64,000 bases of DNA, taken from Desulfotomaculum sp. (GTDB taxonomy: Bacteria > Bacillota > Desulfotomaculia > Desulfotomaculales > Nap2-2B). Of this stretch, positions 18,180-26,599 are shown one piece after another. Position numbers and translations under genes: made by a program. The stretch is from positions 3,263-67,262 of the forward strand of contig DOTD01000017.1 in the NCBI GenBank assembly GCA_003513005.1, given 5' to 3'. Every line of letters begins with the position of its first letter. The first letter of the stretch is position 1. The notes below the pieces were generated by a model. That model ran no database searches, had not been told where the DNA came from, and worked only from the letters and a program-made list of their open reading frames with translations.

Positions 18180-18208
18180 TTGACTTGTCTGGATTTATTA
18201 AGTATAAT
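18180..18208 (+). promoter_or_regulatory. Promoter of tRNA-Gly
   Basis: TTGACT (18180-18185) and a perfect TATAAT (18203-18208) are separated by 17 bp, placing transcription start about 20 bp before the tRNA. Confidence 0.82.
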
Positions 18209-18235
18209 AAAATAAATATACAAAAATTGCGATTA

Positions 18236-18309
18236 GCGGGTGTAGCTCAATGGTAGAGCATCGGCCTTCCAAGCCGAGTACGTGGGTTCGATTCCCATCA
18301 CCCGCTCCA
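18236..18309 (+). tRNA. tRNA-Gly (anticodon TCC)
   Basis: A 74-nt cloverleaf with encoded CCA. The acceptor stem GCGGGTG pairs with CACCCGC, the D-arm is GTAGCTCAATGGTAGAGC, the anticodon stem TCGGC/GCCGA flanks the loop CTTCCAA, and the T-arm is GTGGG-TTCGATT-CCCAT. The loop gives anticodon TCC, which reads glycine codons GGA and GGG. Confidence 0.97.
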
Positions 18310-18338
18310 AATATATCATTTAGTAAAGGGTGGGGATC

Positions 18339-18941
18339 ATGTTGGGCTTTAACCCTTTTGTTTCACCAAGGGCTGATCAGATAAGGCAGAAGATCAATTC
18401 TCTCAAGCAAAATCATCCTGATCTATCAAATCGTGAAATTGCCGGTATTATTACGAGTGAAAAGTGTTTAAAGTGTGCTTTGGTTGGTATAATTACCGCT
18501 CTTCCCGCTCTGGTCCCCGGGGCCGGCTCCTTAATTTCCCTTCTCGGAGGCGCGGCGATAGACATTTTATTATTCACTTATCTGTTAGCTACGATGGTCG
18601 TTGAAATTGCCGCAGTATTTGATCGTGATTTAACCGGCAGGGCTTTTCAGAAAGAAGCTTTTTGGGCATTTTTAATAGCTACCGGCACAGGCAGCGCCGG
18701 TAGTAAAATATCCCAATCCGTTGTAGCAGCGTTAACAAAAGAAACATTAAATGAAATGACCGAACGAGCGCTTATCTCTCTTGGAGTAAGGAGTACCGCA
18801 CGGGTAGGACTGATTCGGATTATTCCATTTTTAGGGTTGTTGTTCACAGGAGGGATAAATTACTGGGTGAGTAAAGCGATAGGTAAGCGCGCTCTTATAT
18901 ATTACGAAAATAGGAATTTTGCGGATGAAAGACCTTATTAA
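18339..18941 (+). CDS. Conserved membrane protein of unknown function
   Basis: I do not recognise this 200-residue protein with confidence. It has a hydrophilic N-terminus (about 45 residues), then two or three Gly/Ala-rich hydrophobic segments (ALVGIITALPALVPGAGS, DILLFTYLLATMVVEIAAVF), a segment AFLIATGTGSAGSK, and a last one around LIRIIPFLGLLFTGG. This layout resembles DUF697/EcsC-like membrane proteins, but that is a weak pattern match. The ATG at 18339 follows AAAGGG. It is the only protein gene on the plus strand in this part and is convergent with rnjA, whose stop codon abuts its own. Confidence 0.7.
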   Translation: MLGFNPFVSPRADQIRQKINSLKQNHPDLSNREIAGIITSEKCLKCALVGIITALPALVPGAGSLISLLGGAAIDILLFTYLLATMVVEIAAVFDRDLTGRAFQKEAFWAFLIATGTGSAGSKISQSVVAALTKETLNEMTERALISLGVRSTARVGLIRIIPFLGLLFTGGINYWVSKAIGKRALIYYENRNFADERPY

Positions 18942-20621
18942 TCATATTTCCATTATAATCGGTAAGACCATTGGCCGCCTTCTGGTTTTTTCATAAAGAA
19001 ATTTATTCAGAGTTTCCCTGACCTGAGATTTGATTGCCCCCCGTTCTGAAAACCCCTGTTCAAAACAATTATCCAGAGCATTTTTTACCCTTTCCCGTGC
19101 TTCGTCCATCAATTGTTCTGACTCCCGTACATAAACAAAACCGCGGGATACAATATCTGGTCCCGCCATAATCAAACCAGTTTCTCTGTCAATAGTAACA
19201 ACAACTATTAAAATACCATCCTGAGAAAGTTGTTTGCGATCACGTAAAACAACATTTCCTACGTCACCTATTCCAAGGCCGTCGACCAGCACACGACCGG
19301 ATGAAACCCTGCCGGCTAACCTTCCTGAACGATGTGTAAATTCCAGCGCCTGGCCATTTTCAATAATAAAGACTCTTGACGCTGGAATTCCCATGCTTTG
19401 GGCCAGTTCTGCATGTTTGATCAGCATGCGGTATTCGCCATGAATGGGCACGAAAAATTTCGGTTTAATAAGGTTAATCATCAACCGGAGTTCCTCCTGG
19501 CTGGCATGACCGCTTACATGAACACCCGAGATATTTTCATGGATAACATGGGCTCCCTTCTTAAATAACAAATCAATAACCCTGGAGACCAGTTTTTCAT
19601 TTCCCGGGATTGGGGCTGCAGAAATTATTACTGTATCACCGGGAAGAATATCAACCTGACGGTGGTCACCCCATGCCATTCTGGTTAACGCGGACATTGG
19701 TTCACCCTGACTGCCTGTGCTTAAAAAAACGACCTTGTTGCTTGGGAGTTTGCCTGCCTCATCAAGTTCAACAAGTGTGCCTTCCGGTATAATAAGATAC
19801 CCCAATTCACTGGCAATAGAGATAACATTGACCATACTCCGGCCAATTACGGCTACTTTACGCCCGTAATTAAAGGCAGTTGTTATTGCCTGTTGCAGAC
19901 GGTGTATATTTGAAGCGAATGTGGCAATAATTATTCTTTCTTTTGCGTGCCGGAAGGTCTCGTCAAAAGTATTGCCGATAAGGCTCTCAGACATGGTGTA
20001 ACCGGGCCGCTCAACATTGGTGCTGTCGGACATAAGTACTAAAACGCCTTTTTCACCAAGTCTGGCCAATTGAAATAAATCAGTCACCTGTCCGTCTACC
20101 GGTGTATGGTCGATTTTAAAATCCCCTGTGTGTACCAGAACTCCTACAGGGGTGTGGATTGCTATTGCCACAGCGTCCGGTACACTATGAGAAACTCTGA
20201 TAAACTCGACCTTAAAAGGCCCGATTACAACTGAATCCCTCGGTTTGACTACTTTTAAGCAGGCTCCGTCTGCAATACCCTGTTCCTTGAGCTTGCCCTC
20301 AAGCAAACTCAAAGTAAGCTTAGTTCCGAAAATAGGAACATCAAGTTGTTTGGACAGATAAGGCAAAGCCCCGATATGATCCTCGTGTCCGTGTGTCAAT
20401 ACAATTCCACGGACAGAATTTCTGTTTTCCAAAAGATAGCTGATATCAGGGATCACTACATCAATTCCTAAAAGCTCTTCTTCGGGAAACATAAGGCCAC
20501 AATCAACAACCAGGATATCTTCACCCAGCTTGATTGCCATTATGTTTTTACCTATCTCACCCAAGCCGCCTAACGGAATAACGGTCAACTTTGGTTCTTT
20601 GGCCAGATCAGGCGCCTCCAT
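18942..20621 (-). CDS. rnjA: Ribonuclease J
   Basis: RNase J is a beta-CASP metallo-beta-lactamase with 5' exonuclease and endonuclease activity in mRNA decay. The 559-residue protein has the zinc motif THGHEDHIGALPYL, LVHTGDFKID, the beta-CASP domain (residues ~210-400 with SDSTN, STGSQGEP), VSGHAS, HGEYRML, and a C-terminal domain. Length matches RNase J1/J2. Only one copy is in the window, so J1 versus J2 cannot be decided. Confidence 0.94.
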   Translation of the reverse strand: MEAPDLAKEPKLTVIPLGGLGEIGKNIMAIKLGEDILVVDCGLMFPEEELLGIDVVIPDISYLLENRNSVRGIVLTHGHEDHIGALPYLSKQLDVPIFGTKLTLSLLEGKLKEQGIADGACLKVVKPRDSVVIGPFKVEFIRVSHSVPDAVAIAIHTPVGVLVHTGDFKIDHTPVDGQVTDLFQLARLGEKGVLVLMSDSTNVERPGYTMSESLIGNTFDETFRHAKERIIIATFASNIHRLQQAITTAFNYGRKVAVIGRSMVNVISIASELGYLIIPEGTLVELDEAGKLPSNKVVFLSTGSQGEPMSALTRMAWGDHRQVDILPGDTVIISAAPIPGNEKLVSRVIDLLFKKGAHVIHENISGVHVSGHASQEELRLMINLIKPKFFVPIHGEYRMLIKHAELAQSMGIPASRVFIIENGQALEFTHRSGRLAGRVSSGRVLVDGLGIGDVGNVVLRDRKQLSQDGILIVVVTIDRETGLIMAGPDIVSRGFVYVRESEQLMDEARERVKNALDNCFEQGFSERGAIKSQVRETLNKFLYEKTRRRPMVLPIIMEI

Positions 20622-20689
20622 TTGATTAAATAAAAAATCAAACCATTATTCAAAAAAACACATAAAATCTTTATCTTTTATTAAGCATA

Positions 20690-20729
20690 AAAAAACTTGT
20701 CCTTTATAATTATATTAGAACTGGACAAG
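20690..20729 (-). terminator. Terminator after the spoIIP-yqxA-like pair
   Basis: On the minus strand CTTGTCC and GGACAAG form a 7-bp stem around a 20-nt A/T-rich loop, followed by seven T. It lies about 50 bp beyond the small protein at 20782-21006. Confidence 0.65.
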
Positions 20730-20781
20730 CAGAACAAGCCGTAATAATTTAGCAAGAAAACTATTTAAGGCTTTTTACATC

Positions 20782-21006
20782 TCATCTCCTTAACCAGGTC
20801 CTGTCAACATTTATCTCAAAATCCCTGCCCATTACTTCAAAGTGGTACTCCAGCGGTGATAATTTTACCATTGCTGCAAAACGGAAAGGATCAGGATCTC
20901 CCACGGCATCGTTAAAACATTTCAAAGATTGATGCAGGCCGTACGAGACAGTTCCAATAAGGATGCCCGATATAATAATAAATAAGAATTTTCTCTGATT
21001 AAGCAA
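20782..21006 (-). CDS. Small membrane-anchored protein downstream of spoIIP (YqxA-like by position)
   Basis: This 74-residue protein begins with an uncleaved-looking hydrophobic segment (KFLFIIISGILIGTVSYG) and then a soluble tail of about 50 residues. The TTG start at 21006 has a strong GGAGGAAG site 4-6 nt upstream, which argues that it is real. In Bacillus the gene after spoIIP is yqxA, encoding a small membrane protein of unknown function. The shared position and topology suggest the same role; the sequence alone does not prove it. Confidence 0.65.
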   Translation of the reverse strand: MLNQRKFLFIIISGILIGTVSYGLHQSLKCFNDAVGDPDPFRFAAMVKLSPLEYHFEVMGRDFEINVDRTWLRR

Positions 21007-21057
21007 TATCTTCCTCCGTTATCCTGATATATTTATTTTTGACTATCCTGTTAATAT

Positions 21058-22038
21058 TTAGTCGCCGCCCGAAATTTCATCGCCCAGAACATCAGCAAAT
21101 AAACGGGCTGTCGCAACCGCTTCCTCTGTGGAATTACTGGCGCTCCCGATTTCTACCAGGATGGATCTGGGATGTAAGAACTGGTTATACCTTCCCTTAC
21201 TGATACGTACTCCAAGACAAAGGCCCGGGTACTTTTCGTCCAGTTTCTTCGACAGATGGCTTGCGAATTGATAATTATCCTTCCAGTTTGGAAAAGGCTG
21301 CCTGGAATCAGAACCAACAATGAAGCAAAGCGGAGCTATTTGCTGGCCGTTTATTTTGACCAGGCTGTTCTTGCGTGATTTTCCCGCGTCCCGGTGAATG
21401 TCAATTATTACGGAAACCTTTGGATTATCGGATAAGAAATTACGGACAGTCTTTTCTGATTCCCTGTAGGAAACAGCATACTGCCGATCATGGATCTTAA
21501 CACTGTGAATGACTTTTAGACCGTAATTATTTTCCAGAACTTCTTTAACGGTTGAGCCGGCGGTTACAACACCACCACATTTACCCTCAAGCCTATCCAT
21601 ACCGTCCGTCAAGGTATAAGTCTCACCGGTATGGGTGTGGTAAATAAAGACTGTATTCCGGCCGGTTAGGGGCTGCAATTCAATTAAAGGGTTTTCATCC
21701 GGTATTGTAACTGCGGGTTCAGTTGAATCCGTTTCTACAATTTCATCCGGTTTTATAAAGGCTAAAAGAGGTATTTCCGATTGCAGGAGAAACTCAGGTT
21801 CAAAGCTTCTCCAGGAAAGCGCACCATTGCCGTCATTTTTTTGAAAGATCAAAGGAGACGCTGCCCAAAGCAGCCATTCGGCAATATTGTCGCTTAAAGA
21901 AAAGAAATTATAAGGATTTATTTGCCTGTTGACTATAAAAGAGTTAAATCTATTGCCTGTCAAGAATAATAAAGAGAAAATGGCTAATATAACAGATAAA
22001 CGAATTACAGCATTTCGGGCAAAGACAAGGAAGAACAC
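21058..22038 (-). CDS. spoIIP: Stage II sporulation protein P (SpoIIP)
   Basis: SpoIIP is the peptidoglycan amidase/endopeptidase of the DMP complex that thins septal wall during engulfment. The 326-residue protein has an N-terminal transmembrane anchor (residues ~8-27), a variable linker, and the C-terminal catalytic domain with FIYHTHTGETY, VIIDIHRDAGKS and SILVEIGSASNS, which contain the expected zinc-binding His and Glu residues. It fits the holA-rpsT-gpr-spoIIP neighbourhood of Firmicutes, but gpr is missing here. Confidence 0.92.
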   Translation of the reverse strand: MFFLVFARNAVIRLSVILAIFSLLFLTGNRFNSFIVNRQINPYNFFSLSDNIAEWLLWAASPLIFQKNDGNGALSWRSFEPEFLLQSEIPLLAFIKPDEIVETDSTEPAVTIPDENPLIELQPLTGRNTVFIYHTHTGETYTLTDGMDRLEGKCGGVVTAGSTVKEVLENNYGLKVIHSVKIHDRQYAVSYRESEKTVRNFLSDNPKVSVIIDIHRDAGKSRKNSLVKINGQQIAPLCFIVGSDSRQPFPNWKDNYQFASHLSKKLDEKYPGLCLGVRISKGRYNQFLHPRSILVEIGSASNSTEEAVATARLFADVLGDEISGGD

Positions 22039-22109
22039 AGCGAAGGCCCCTTTCCAGTGTTTTCCTAGAAAATGATATGCCTAAAAAGGGACATTTATGT
22101 GAAAGACAA

Positions 22110-22140
22110 AAGGGACCAGGTGTGAAATCCCTGATCCCTT
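22110..22140 (-). terminator. Terminator after the holin-like gene
   Basis: On the minus strand AAGGGATCAGG and CCTGGTCCCTT form an 11-bp stem (one G-U) with a 9-nt loop, followed by TTGTCTTT. It separates the holin-like gene from spoIIP. Confidence 0.75.
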
Positions 22141-22198
22141 ATTACTTAAGACATTGATCTCCCTTTGCTGATGAATCTTCATCATCGTAACCTCGTCG

Positions 22199-22537
22199 TT
22201 AACGTAAAACCGTAGGTACAACTGCATCAATAAGTCCGATAATAAATGCCGAAATCAAGGCGCCAACCAGGTTCACACTAAGGAAACCTGGAATTATAAA
22301 CTGGGCCAGGTAAATCACAATTGCTGCTACTATAAAACCTACAATTCCTTTGCTCTGCGGACTCACCCTGTCTCCCAGGATTGCTTCGGCAAGGTATCCT
22401 AACAGCGCTATTACAACAGCGGCTACAATGGCGCCGACAAAGCCTCCCTTAACTACAAATCCGGGGGAAAGCCAGCTAACAACGATTAGTACAAGAGCAG
22501 AAACAACAAAACGGACGATTAGACCAACCCATTGCAT
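22199..22537 (-). CDS. Phage-holin-family (YvlD-like) membrane protein
   Basis: A 112-residue protein with four hydrophobic segments (residues ~5-22, 27-50, 63-82, 87-107) and small loops, e.g. SWLSPGFVVKGGFVGAIVAA. It matches the PF04020 holin_4_2 family, typified by Bacillus YvlD, which is a chromosomal cell-envelope protein and not a prophage lysis gene. No phage genes are near it. It occupies the place where gpr is usually found between rpsT and spoIIP. Confidence 0.82.
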   Translation of the reverse strand: MQWVGLIVRFVVSALVLIVVSWLSPGFVVKGGFVGAIVAAVVIALLGYLAEAILGDRVSPQSKGIVGFIVAAIVIYLAQFIIPGFLSVNLVGALISAFIIGLIDAVVPTVLR

Positions 22538-22667
22538 TTTTATTCACCTCCTTATAAAAAAGATCATCTTTAGGATAAACAAAAAAAAGATGTTCTATAC
22601 AGTCCTGGCAGGTTGCTTTTTTTATTAACGCATGTTAAAATGACTCTCATTGGGAGGTGAAGAATAG

Positions 22668-22934
22668 TTGGCAAATACAAAAACAGCTAAAAAAAGGATT
22701 AAGATAATCGAGAACCGCACACTTCGCAACGCAAGTATAAAATCAAATTTGCGTACTTTTATCAGGAAGTTTGAAAACGGTCTTGCGACTGCAACCGAGG
22801 AAGAGAATAGATCAGCATTAAGGAAAGCAGTTGTTATAATTGATAAGGCAGTATCTAAAGGGATCCTCCATAAAAATAACGCTGCCCGTAAGAAATCCCG
22901 TCTGATGCGTGCGTTTAATAAAAAAGTAGGTTAA
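22668..22934 (+). CDS. rpsT: 30S ribosomal protein S20
   Basis: S20 is a primary-binding, three-helix protein of the small subunit. The 88-residue Lys/Arg-rich sequence (ANTKTAKKRIKI, then KSNLRTFIRKFE and HKNNAARKKSRLMR) is characteristic. The start is TTG behind GGGAGGTGA; TTG/UUG starts are known for rpsT in other bacteria and may help autoregulation. It is convergent with holA: the two stop codons overlap by 3 bp within TTAA. Confidence 0.97.
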   Translation: MANTKTAKKRIKIIENRTLRNASIKSNLRTFIRKFENGLATATEEENRSALRKAVVIIDKAVSKGILHKNNAARKKSRLMRAFNKKVG

Positions 22935-24025
22935 ACAAGTTTAGAAACACATTCTATAATAAACATTTCCATGGCGGAATAGAAATCCTGTCCCCCTGTT
23001 TTTACACTTAGATCCAGCTCTAGAAGCTTTTCAAGAATTTCTTTAACCTGAGCAGGTTTAAAGTTATAGCTTTGAGCCAATATCTTTTTGGCTGCAAAGG
23101 CTTGAACTCCTAGAGACTTGCTTAATTGTGCTCCTCTGTTCCCCTGTCTGGCCAGTTCATGAGCCTGCAGAATCAGTCTGAACTGCCTTGCCACCATATA
23201 AGAAATGTATGCAAAATTGTAACCGGCTTCTAAAAGCTCTCTCAGCCCTTTAAGTCCTTTTCTTGATTCGCGTTCGCCTATAGCATCAACCATTTCAAAT
23301 ATGTTTTCCTCTGCGTGCGGCGACGTAATTTTAAGAATATCCTCCCCGGTTATATCATTCCGGCTCCCAGTGTAGAAGATGAGCTTGTTAAGTTCATTTT
23401 CCAGTGTGTACATGCTTTTTCCCAAACGGTTGATAAATAGTTCCACACACTCGGGCGACATAGTTTTACCTATCCTGTCACACCGCCTGGTTAACCATCT
23501 GAACAACTCGGCCGTTGTCAAGTAATTGAACTCAATTAAATGTCCCTTTTTGCTGATTATTTTTAAGATCTTTTTCCGCTGGTCAACCTTCTGACCGGCA
23601 TCGAAAATCAGGCAGGTTGTTTTACAAGGGTTTTCCAAGTATTTTATTAGAACTTGATCTCCGGGCGCTACAATGCCTTCCTGTTCTTTCGGACCAGAAA
23701 TGTCCGGATCATCCTTCCCGTGCGATTCTGCGCGTTGTCTTTTGGGCGGCGCAAAATACGGCGAATGGTGGACGACAACAAGTCTTAGCCCTGAGAAAAA
23801 AGGCGGTGTTTCAGACAGTGAGACTATATCTCTAACTTCAGTCTCCTCGCCGTCAACATAATCAAAATTAAACTGTGCGCTTTCTTCCGTCAGGATACGT
23901 CTCTTTAATTCCTCAATGGCCTGCCTGCGCAGATAATCCTCCTGCCCATATAATAAGTAAACGGGAGCAATTCCCTCCCGTTTGACGTTCTCCAGAAAAT
24001 CAATAAAAGCACGCAAAATACTCAC
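22931..24025 (-). CDS. holA: DNA polymerase III subunit delta
   Basis: The delta subunit opens the sliding clamp within the clamp loader. The 364-residue protein has an N-terminal domain with VYLLYGQEDYLRRQAIEEL, the degenerate AAA+ fold, and a C-terminal helical domain (YISYMVARQFRLILQAHEL). Its location next to rpsT is conserved in Firmicutes. Here it is last in a minus-strand group after moaA, moaC, a MOSC gene and mobB, overlapping mobB by 4 bp. Confidence 0.93.
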   Translation of the reverse strand: MSILRAFIDFLENVKREGIAPVYLLYGQEDYLRRQAIEELKRRILTEESAQFNFDYVDGEETEVRDIVSLSETPPFFSGLRLVVVHHSPYFAPPKRQRAESHGKDDPDISGPKEQEGIVAPGDQVLIKYLENPCKTTCLIFDAGQKVDQRKKILKIISKKGHLIEFNYLTTAELFRWLTRRCDRIGKTMSPECVELFINRLGKSMYTLENELNKLIFYTGSRNDITGEDILKITSPHAEENIFEMVDAIGERESRKGLKGLRELLEAGYNFAYISYMVARQFRLILQAHELARQGNRGAQLSKSLGVQAFAAKKILAQSYNFKPAQVKEILEKLLELDLSVKTGGQDFYSAMEMFIIECVSKLV

Positions 24026-24525
24026 TCCTTGAGAAAAGGCTGCAAAAAATTAACCAGTCCCTGAACGTCATCCGGTTCAAAGGCTGGTATGTCCTTGAAA
24101 TTGTCGCAATGACCCACAGTACAGATTACTTCAGGCGCAGGATCTGCCTGCCGTGCGGGATCGCCGCTGCAGACGAGGATTTTGGGCCTGTTCGATTCTT
24201 TATACCCTTCGGCAAGCACAATGTCAACTTCACCCATCAAATCTACAATTTGCTCCAGGAGCAACTCCTGTTCCACCTTTTTAATCATTGCCGCTTTAAA
24301 AAAAGAAGAAAGAAAAACAACATCAGCTCCGGCCTGGGAGTGCCTCCAGCTATCTTTCCCGGGGTAATCAATTTCAAAATCTCCGATATGATGATGTTTT
24401 ACTGTTCCGACTCTAAAACCCTGCCTCTTATATTCTGCAATTAGCTTTTCCACTAATGTCGTCTTGCCTGCATTCTGTGACCCTACTACGCACAATACGA
24501 GGGGGGTTGATCTGCAGTGTTTCAT
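24022..24525 (-). CDS. mobB: Molybdopterin-guanine dinucleotide biosynthesis protein MobB
   Basis: MobB is a GTP-binding accessory protein for making the guanine dinucleotide form of molybdenum cofactor. The 167-residue protein has Walker A GSQNAGKTTLVEKL at residues 14-27, then VGTVKHHHIGDFEID, SWRHSQAGADVV and LAEGYKE, all typical. It overlaps the MOSC gene upstream and holA downstream by 4 bp each, so it is in an operon. The enzymes served (e.g. formate dehydrogenase) are outside the window. Confidence 0.93.
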   Translation of the reverse strand: MKHCRSTPLVLCVVGSQNAGKTTLVEKLIAEYKRQGFRVGTVKHHHIGDFEIDYPGKDSWRHSQAGADVVFLSSFFKAAMIKKVEQELLLEQIVDLMGEVDIVLAEGYKESNRPKILVCSGDPARQADPAPEVICTVGHCDNFKDIPAFEPDDVQGLVNFLQPFLKE

Positions 24526-24959
24526 AGCACTTCAACAGGATCTCCAGTCTGCACGGGGCCGCCGGTATGTATACGGAGAAATACTCCTTCCCTTGGCATA
24601 ATACAGTCATTTAACTTACGGCGGATTTCACATTCTCTATGGCATTCCTTGCCTATTTGAGTTACTTCGCCTATGGCTGAAGAGCCTATCTTAATACGTT
24701 TCCCGATTGTAAGGTCTTCGAAGTTCAAACCCTCAATCGTCAAGTTTTCAGCAAAGTCACCGGGTTTGATATCCATTAACCCCAACTCCTGTACTTTTCT
24801 GATGCTTTCCATGGGCAGCATACTGACCTGCCGGCGCCATGTCCCTGTATGCCCATCACCTTCAATTCCGTGCCCGGCAATTAAATTTCCTTTCCCAACG
24901 TCTGTCTTGGAAGTTCCCCTTCCGGTACTTATGCAGACAGCCCTGATTATCCCGGCCAT
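24522..24959 (-). CDS. MOSC domain-containing protein
   Basis: MOSC domains bind sulfurated pterin-molybdenum cofactor or pass sulfur in its maturation. The 145-residue single-domain protein shows GHGIEGDGHTG, FAENLTIEGL, IGKECHRECEI and GVFLRIHTGG. The Cys in IGKECHREC is the conserved family cysteine. Start at 24959 follows AAAGGTGG with an 8-nt spacer. Many clostridia have this gene between moaC and mobB or mogA, so a role in cofactor synthesis or quality control is likely. Confidence 0.88.
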   Translation of the reverse strand: MAGIIRAVCISTGRGTSKTDVGKGNLIAGHGIEGDGHTGTWRRQVSMLPMESIRKVQELGLMDIKPGDFAENLTIEGLNFEDLTIGKRIKIGSSAIGEVTQIGKECHRECEIRRKLNDCIMPREGVFLRIHTGGPVQTGDPVEVL

Positions 24960-25000
24960 AATTTCAACCACCTTTCTTAATCTTTCTTAATATGCTTTTA

Positions 25001-25501
25001 TTATTCCTCTCTTTTAAATTCTCCGCTTTTGCCGCCTGCTTTAAAAATCAAACAAAGGTTATCAATTATCATTGCACGATCGACTGCCTTGCACATATCA
25101 TAAATAGTCAACGCCGATACAGAAGCGGCTGTCAGAGCCTCCATTTCAACACCTGTTTTCCCAACCGTATGCACCCTTGCTTCTACCTCCACAGTTTGCG
25201 GTTCAATCATCTTAAAATATATATCTACACCGGTTAATGTAATCGGGTGCGCCAGGGGAATCATGTGTCCGGTCCTCTTTGCGCCCATAATCCCAGCCAA
25301 ACGGGCCACTCCAAGCACATCTCCTTTGGCCATGCCTCCCTTTTTAATCAACTGCCAGGTCTCGGGCAGCATTCTTATTTCACAGCGTGCAATTGCCTCG
25401 CGGAAAGTATTTTCCTTTTTGCTGACATCTACCATTCGAGCCTGGCCGTCACTGTCAAAATGGGTCAGTTTTGGATCTTTCGAGTCAGATTCTTTATTCA
25501 A
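25001..25501 (-). CDS. moaC: Cyclic pyranopterin monophosphate synthase MoaC
   Basis: MoaC converts the MoaA product into cyclic pyranopterin monophosphate. The 166-residue protein has the start LTHFDSDGQARMVDVS, AGIMGAKRTGHMIPLAHPI (active-site loop) and VGKTGVEMEALTAASVSALT with DMCKAVD, as expected. It starts 7 bp after moaA, and the two steps are catalysed in that order. Confidence 0.97.
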   Translation of the reverse strand: MNKESDSKDPKLTHFDSDGQARMVDVSKKENTFREAIARCEIRMLPETWQLIKKGGMAKGDVLGVARLAGIMGAKRTGHMIPLAHPITLTGVDIYFKMIEPQTVEVEARVHTVGKTGVEMEALTAASVSALTIYDMCKAVDRAMIIDNLCLIFKAGGKSGEFKREE

Positions 25502-25508
25502 TTCGGCG

Positions 25509-26486
25509 CTACCCTCCTATTTGATACATCATAGATCTGTAGGCGCCCAGATCAATTTCTGAATGCTTTTTTGGTTTGTTCTGTACTGAATTTGCGATAA
25601 TTTCCGAGAGCGTTTTTAATGAGGCTCCACATCTTAAAGCCGTTTTTATATCTGCCTCGCCGTCCGAGTACAGGCACGGCCTCAAACCGCCGGTGGACGT
25701 GAGCCGCAAACGGTTGCATTTGCTGCAAAAATGCTCGCTTATAGCAGAAATAAATCCGATAGTGCCGGTTGCCCCTTTAAAGTGGTAATATTGGGCAGGC
25801 CCGTTTCCTTTTGGTTTTTGTATTCTGTCCAAACGCCCCAGTTTTATTTCGATTATATCCTTCACTTCCTGAGCAGGAATAAAACGTCCGCTTGCCCATG
25901 CCTGTGAGGTTCCGATGGGCATTAGTTCTATAAAACGGATATGCAGGGGCTTTTCCATAGTTAAACCTGCAAATTGAATAATCTCATCGTCGTTAAAGTC
26001 CCTGATTAATACCGTATTTATTTTTACAGGTTTGATATCTAATCTTATTGCTGCTTCAATTGATTCCCAAACCTTGTCCAGGTTTCCCCCGCGTGTAATA
26101 AACTTAAAGCGATCCTTTCGCAAACTGTCCAAACTGAAATTTACTCTTTTAAGACCGGCCTGTTTAAGCTCTTCAGCCTGTTCGGCAAAGAGGATTCCGT
26201 TGGTTGTCAGGGCAAGATCGTCTATTTCAGGCATTGAATTAATCCTGTTGATCAGCAGACTGATTCCTCTGCGGATTAGAGGTTCTCCTCCGGTTAACCG
26301 GATCTTTTTTACACCAACGAGTGTCGATGCTTGAACTACTCTGGCGATCTCTTCCAGACTTAAAATGTCATTATGAGAAACGATATCGATACCTTTTTCA
26401 GGCATGCAATACATGCAGCGCAGATTGCAGCGATCTGTAACCGATATACGCAAATAGTCAATTTCTCTGGAGTATTTGTCCTTCAT
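25509..26486 (-). CDS. moaA: GTP 3',8-cyclase MoaA (radical SAM)
   Basis: MoaA opens molybdenum cofactor synthesis by rearranging GTP. The 325-residue protein has the radical-SAM cluster motif CNLRCMYC (residues 20-27), the GGEPL motif, the second cluster motif CSKCNRLRLTSTG...CLY, and the functionally important C-terminal Gly-Gly. It heads moaA-moaC-MOSC-mobB-holA. The 113-bp region upstream holds a small hairpin (26551-26568) but no clear Moco riboswitch. Confidence 0.97.
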   Translation of the reverse strand: MKDKYSREIDYLRISVTDRCNLRCMYCMPEKGIDIVSHNDILSLEEIARVVQASTLVGVKKIRLTGGEPLIRRGISLLINRINSMPEIDDLALTTNGILFAEQAEELKQAGLKRVNFSLDSLRKDRFKFITRGGNLDKVWESIEAAIRLDIKPVKINTVLIRDFNDDEIIQFAGLTMEKPLHIRFIELMPIGTSQAWASGRFIPAQEVKDIIEIKLGRLDRIQKPKGNGPAQYYHFKGATGTIGFISAISEHFCSKCNRLRLTSTGGLRPCLYSDGEADIKTALRCGASLKTLSEIIANSVQNKPKKHSEIDLGAYRSMMYQIGG

Positions 26487-26599
26487 TACTAGCAGCCTCT
26501 TTCGGTTATAGTAACTATCCTGGCGTAGTCACAGTATTTCAACGCTCGCTCTGATGCTTAAGCACCAGCAGTACAGCAGTGTGGTTTGCTTCGGAAAGC

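Noticed and set aside
22199..22537. Prophage remnant because of a holin-like gene
   Set aside because: The YvlD-like family is a chromosomal membrane protein and no phage structural, integrase or lysin gene is nearby; xerC is the housekeeping recombinase.
26487..26599. Possible molybdenum-cofactor riboswitch before moaA
   Set aside because: The leader contains only a 7-bp hairpin (26551-26568) and a GAAAG element; it lacks the multi-stem architecture of the Moco RNA motif as I know it.
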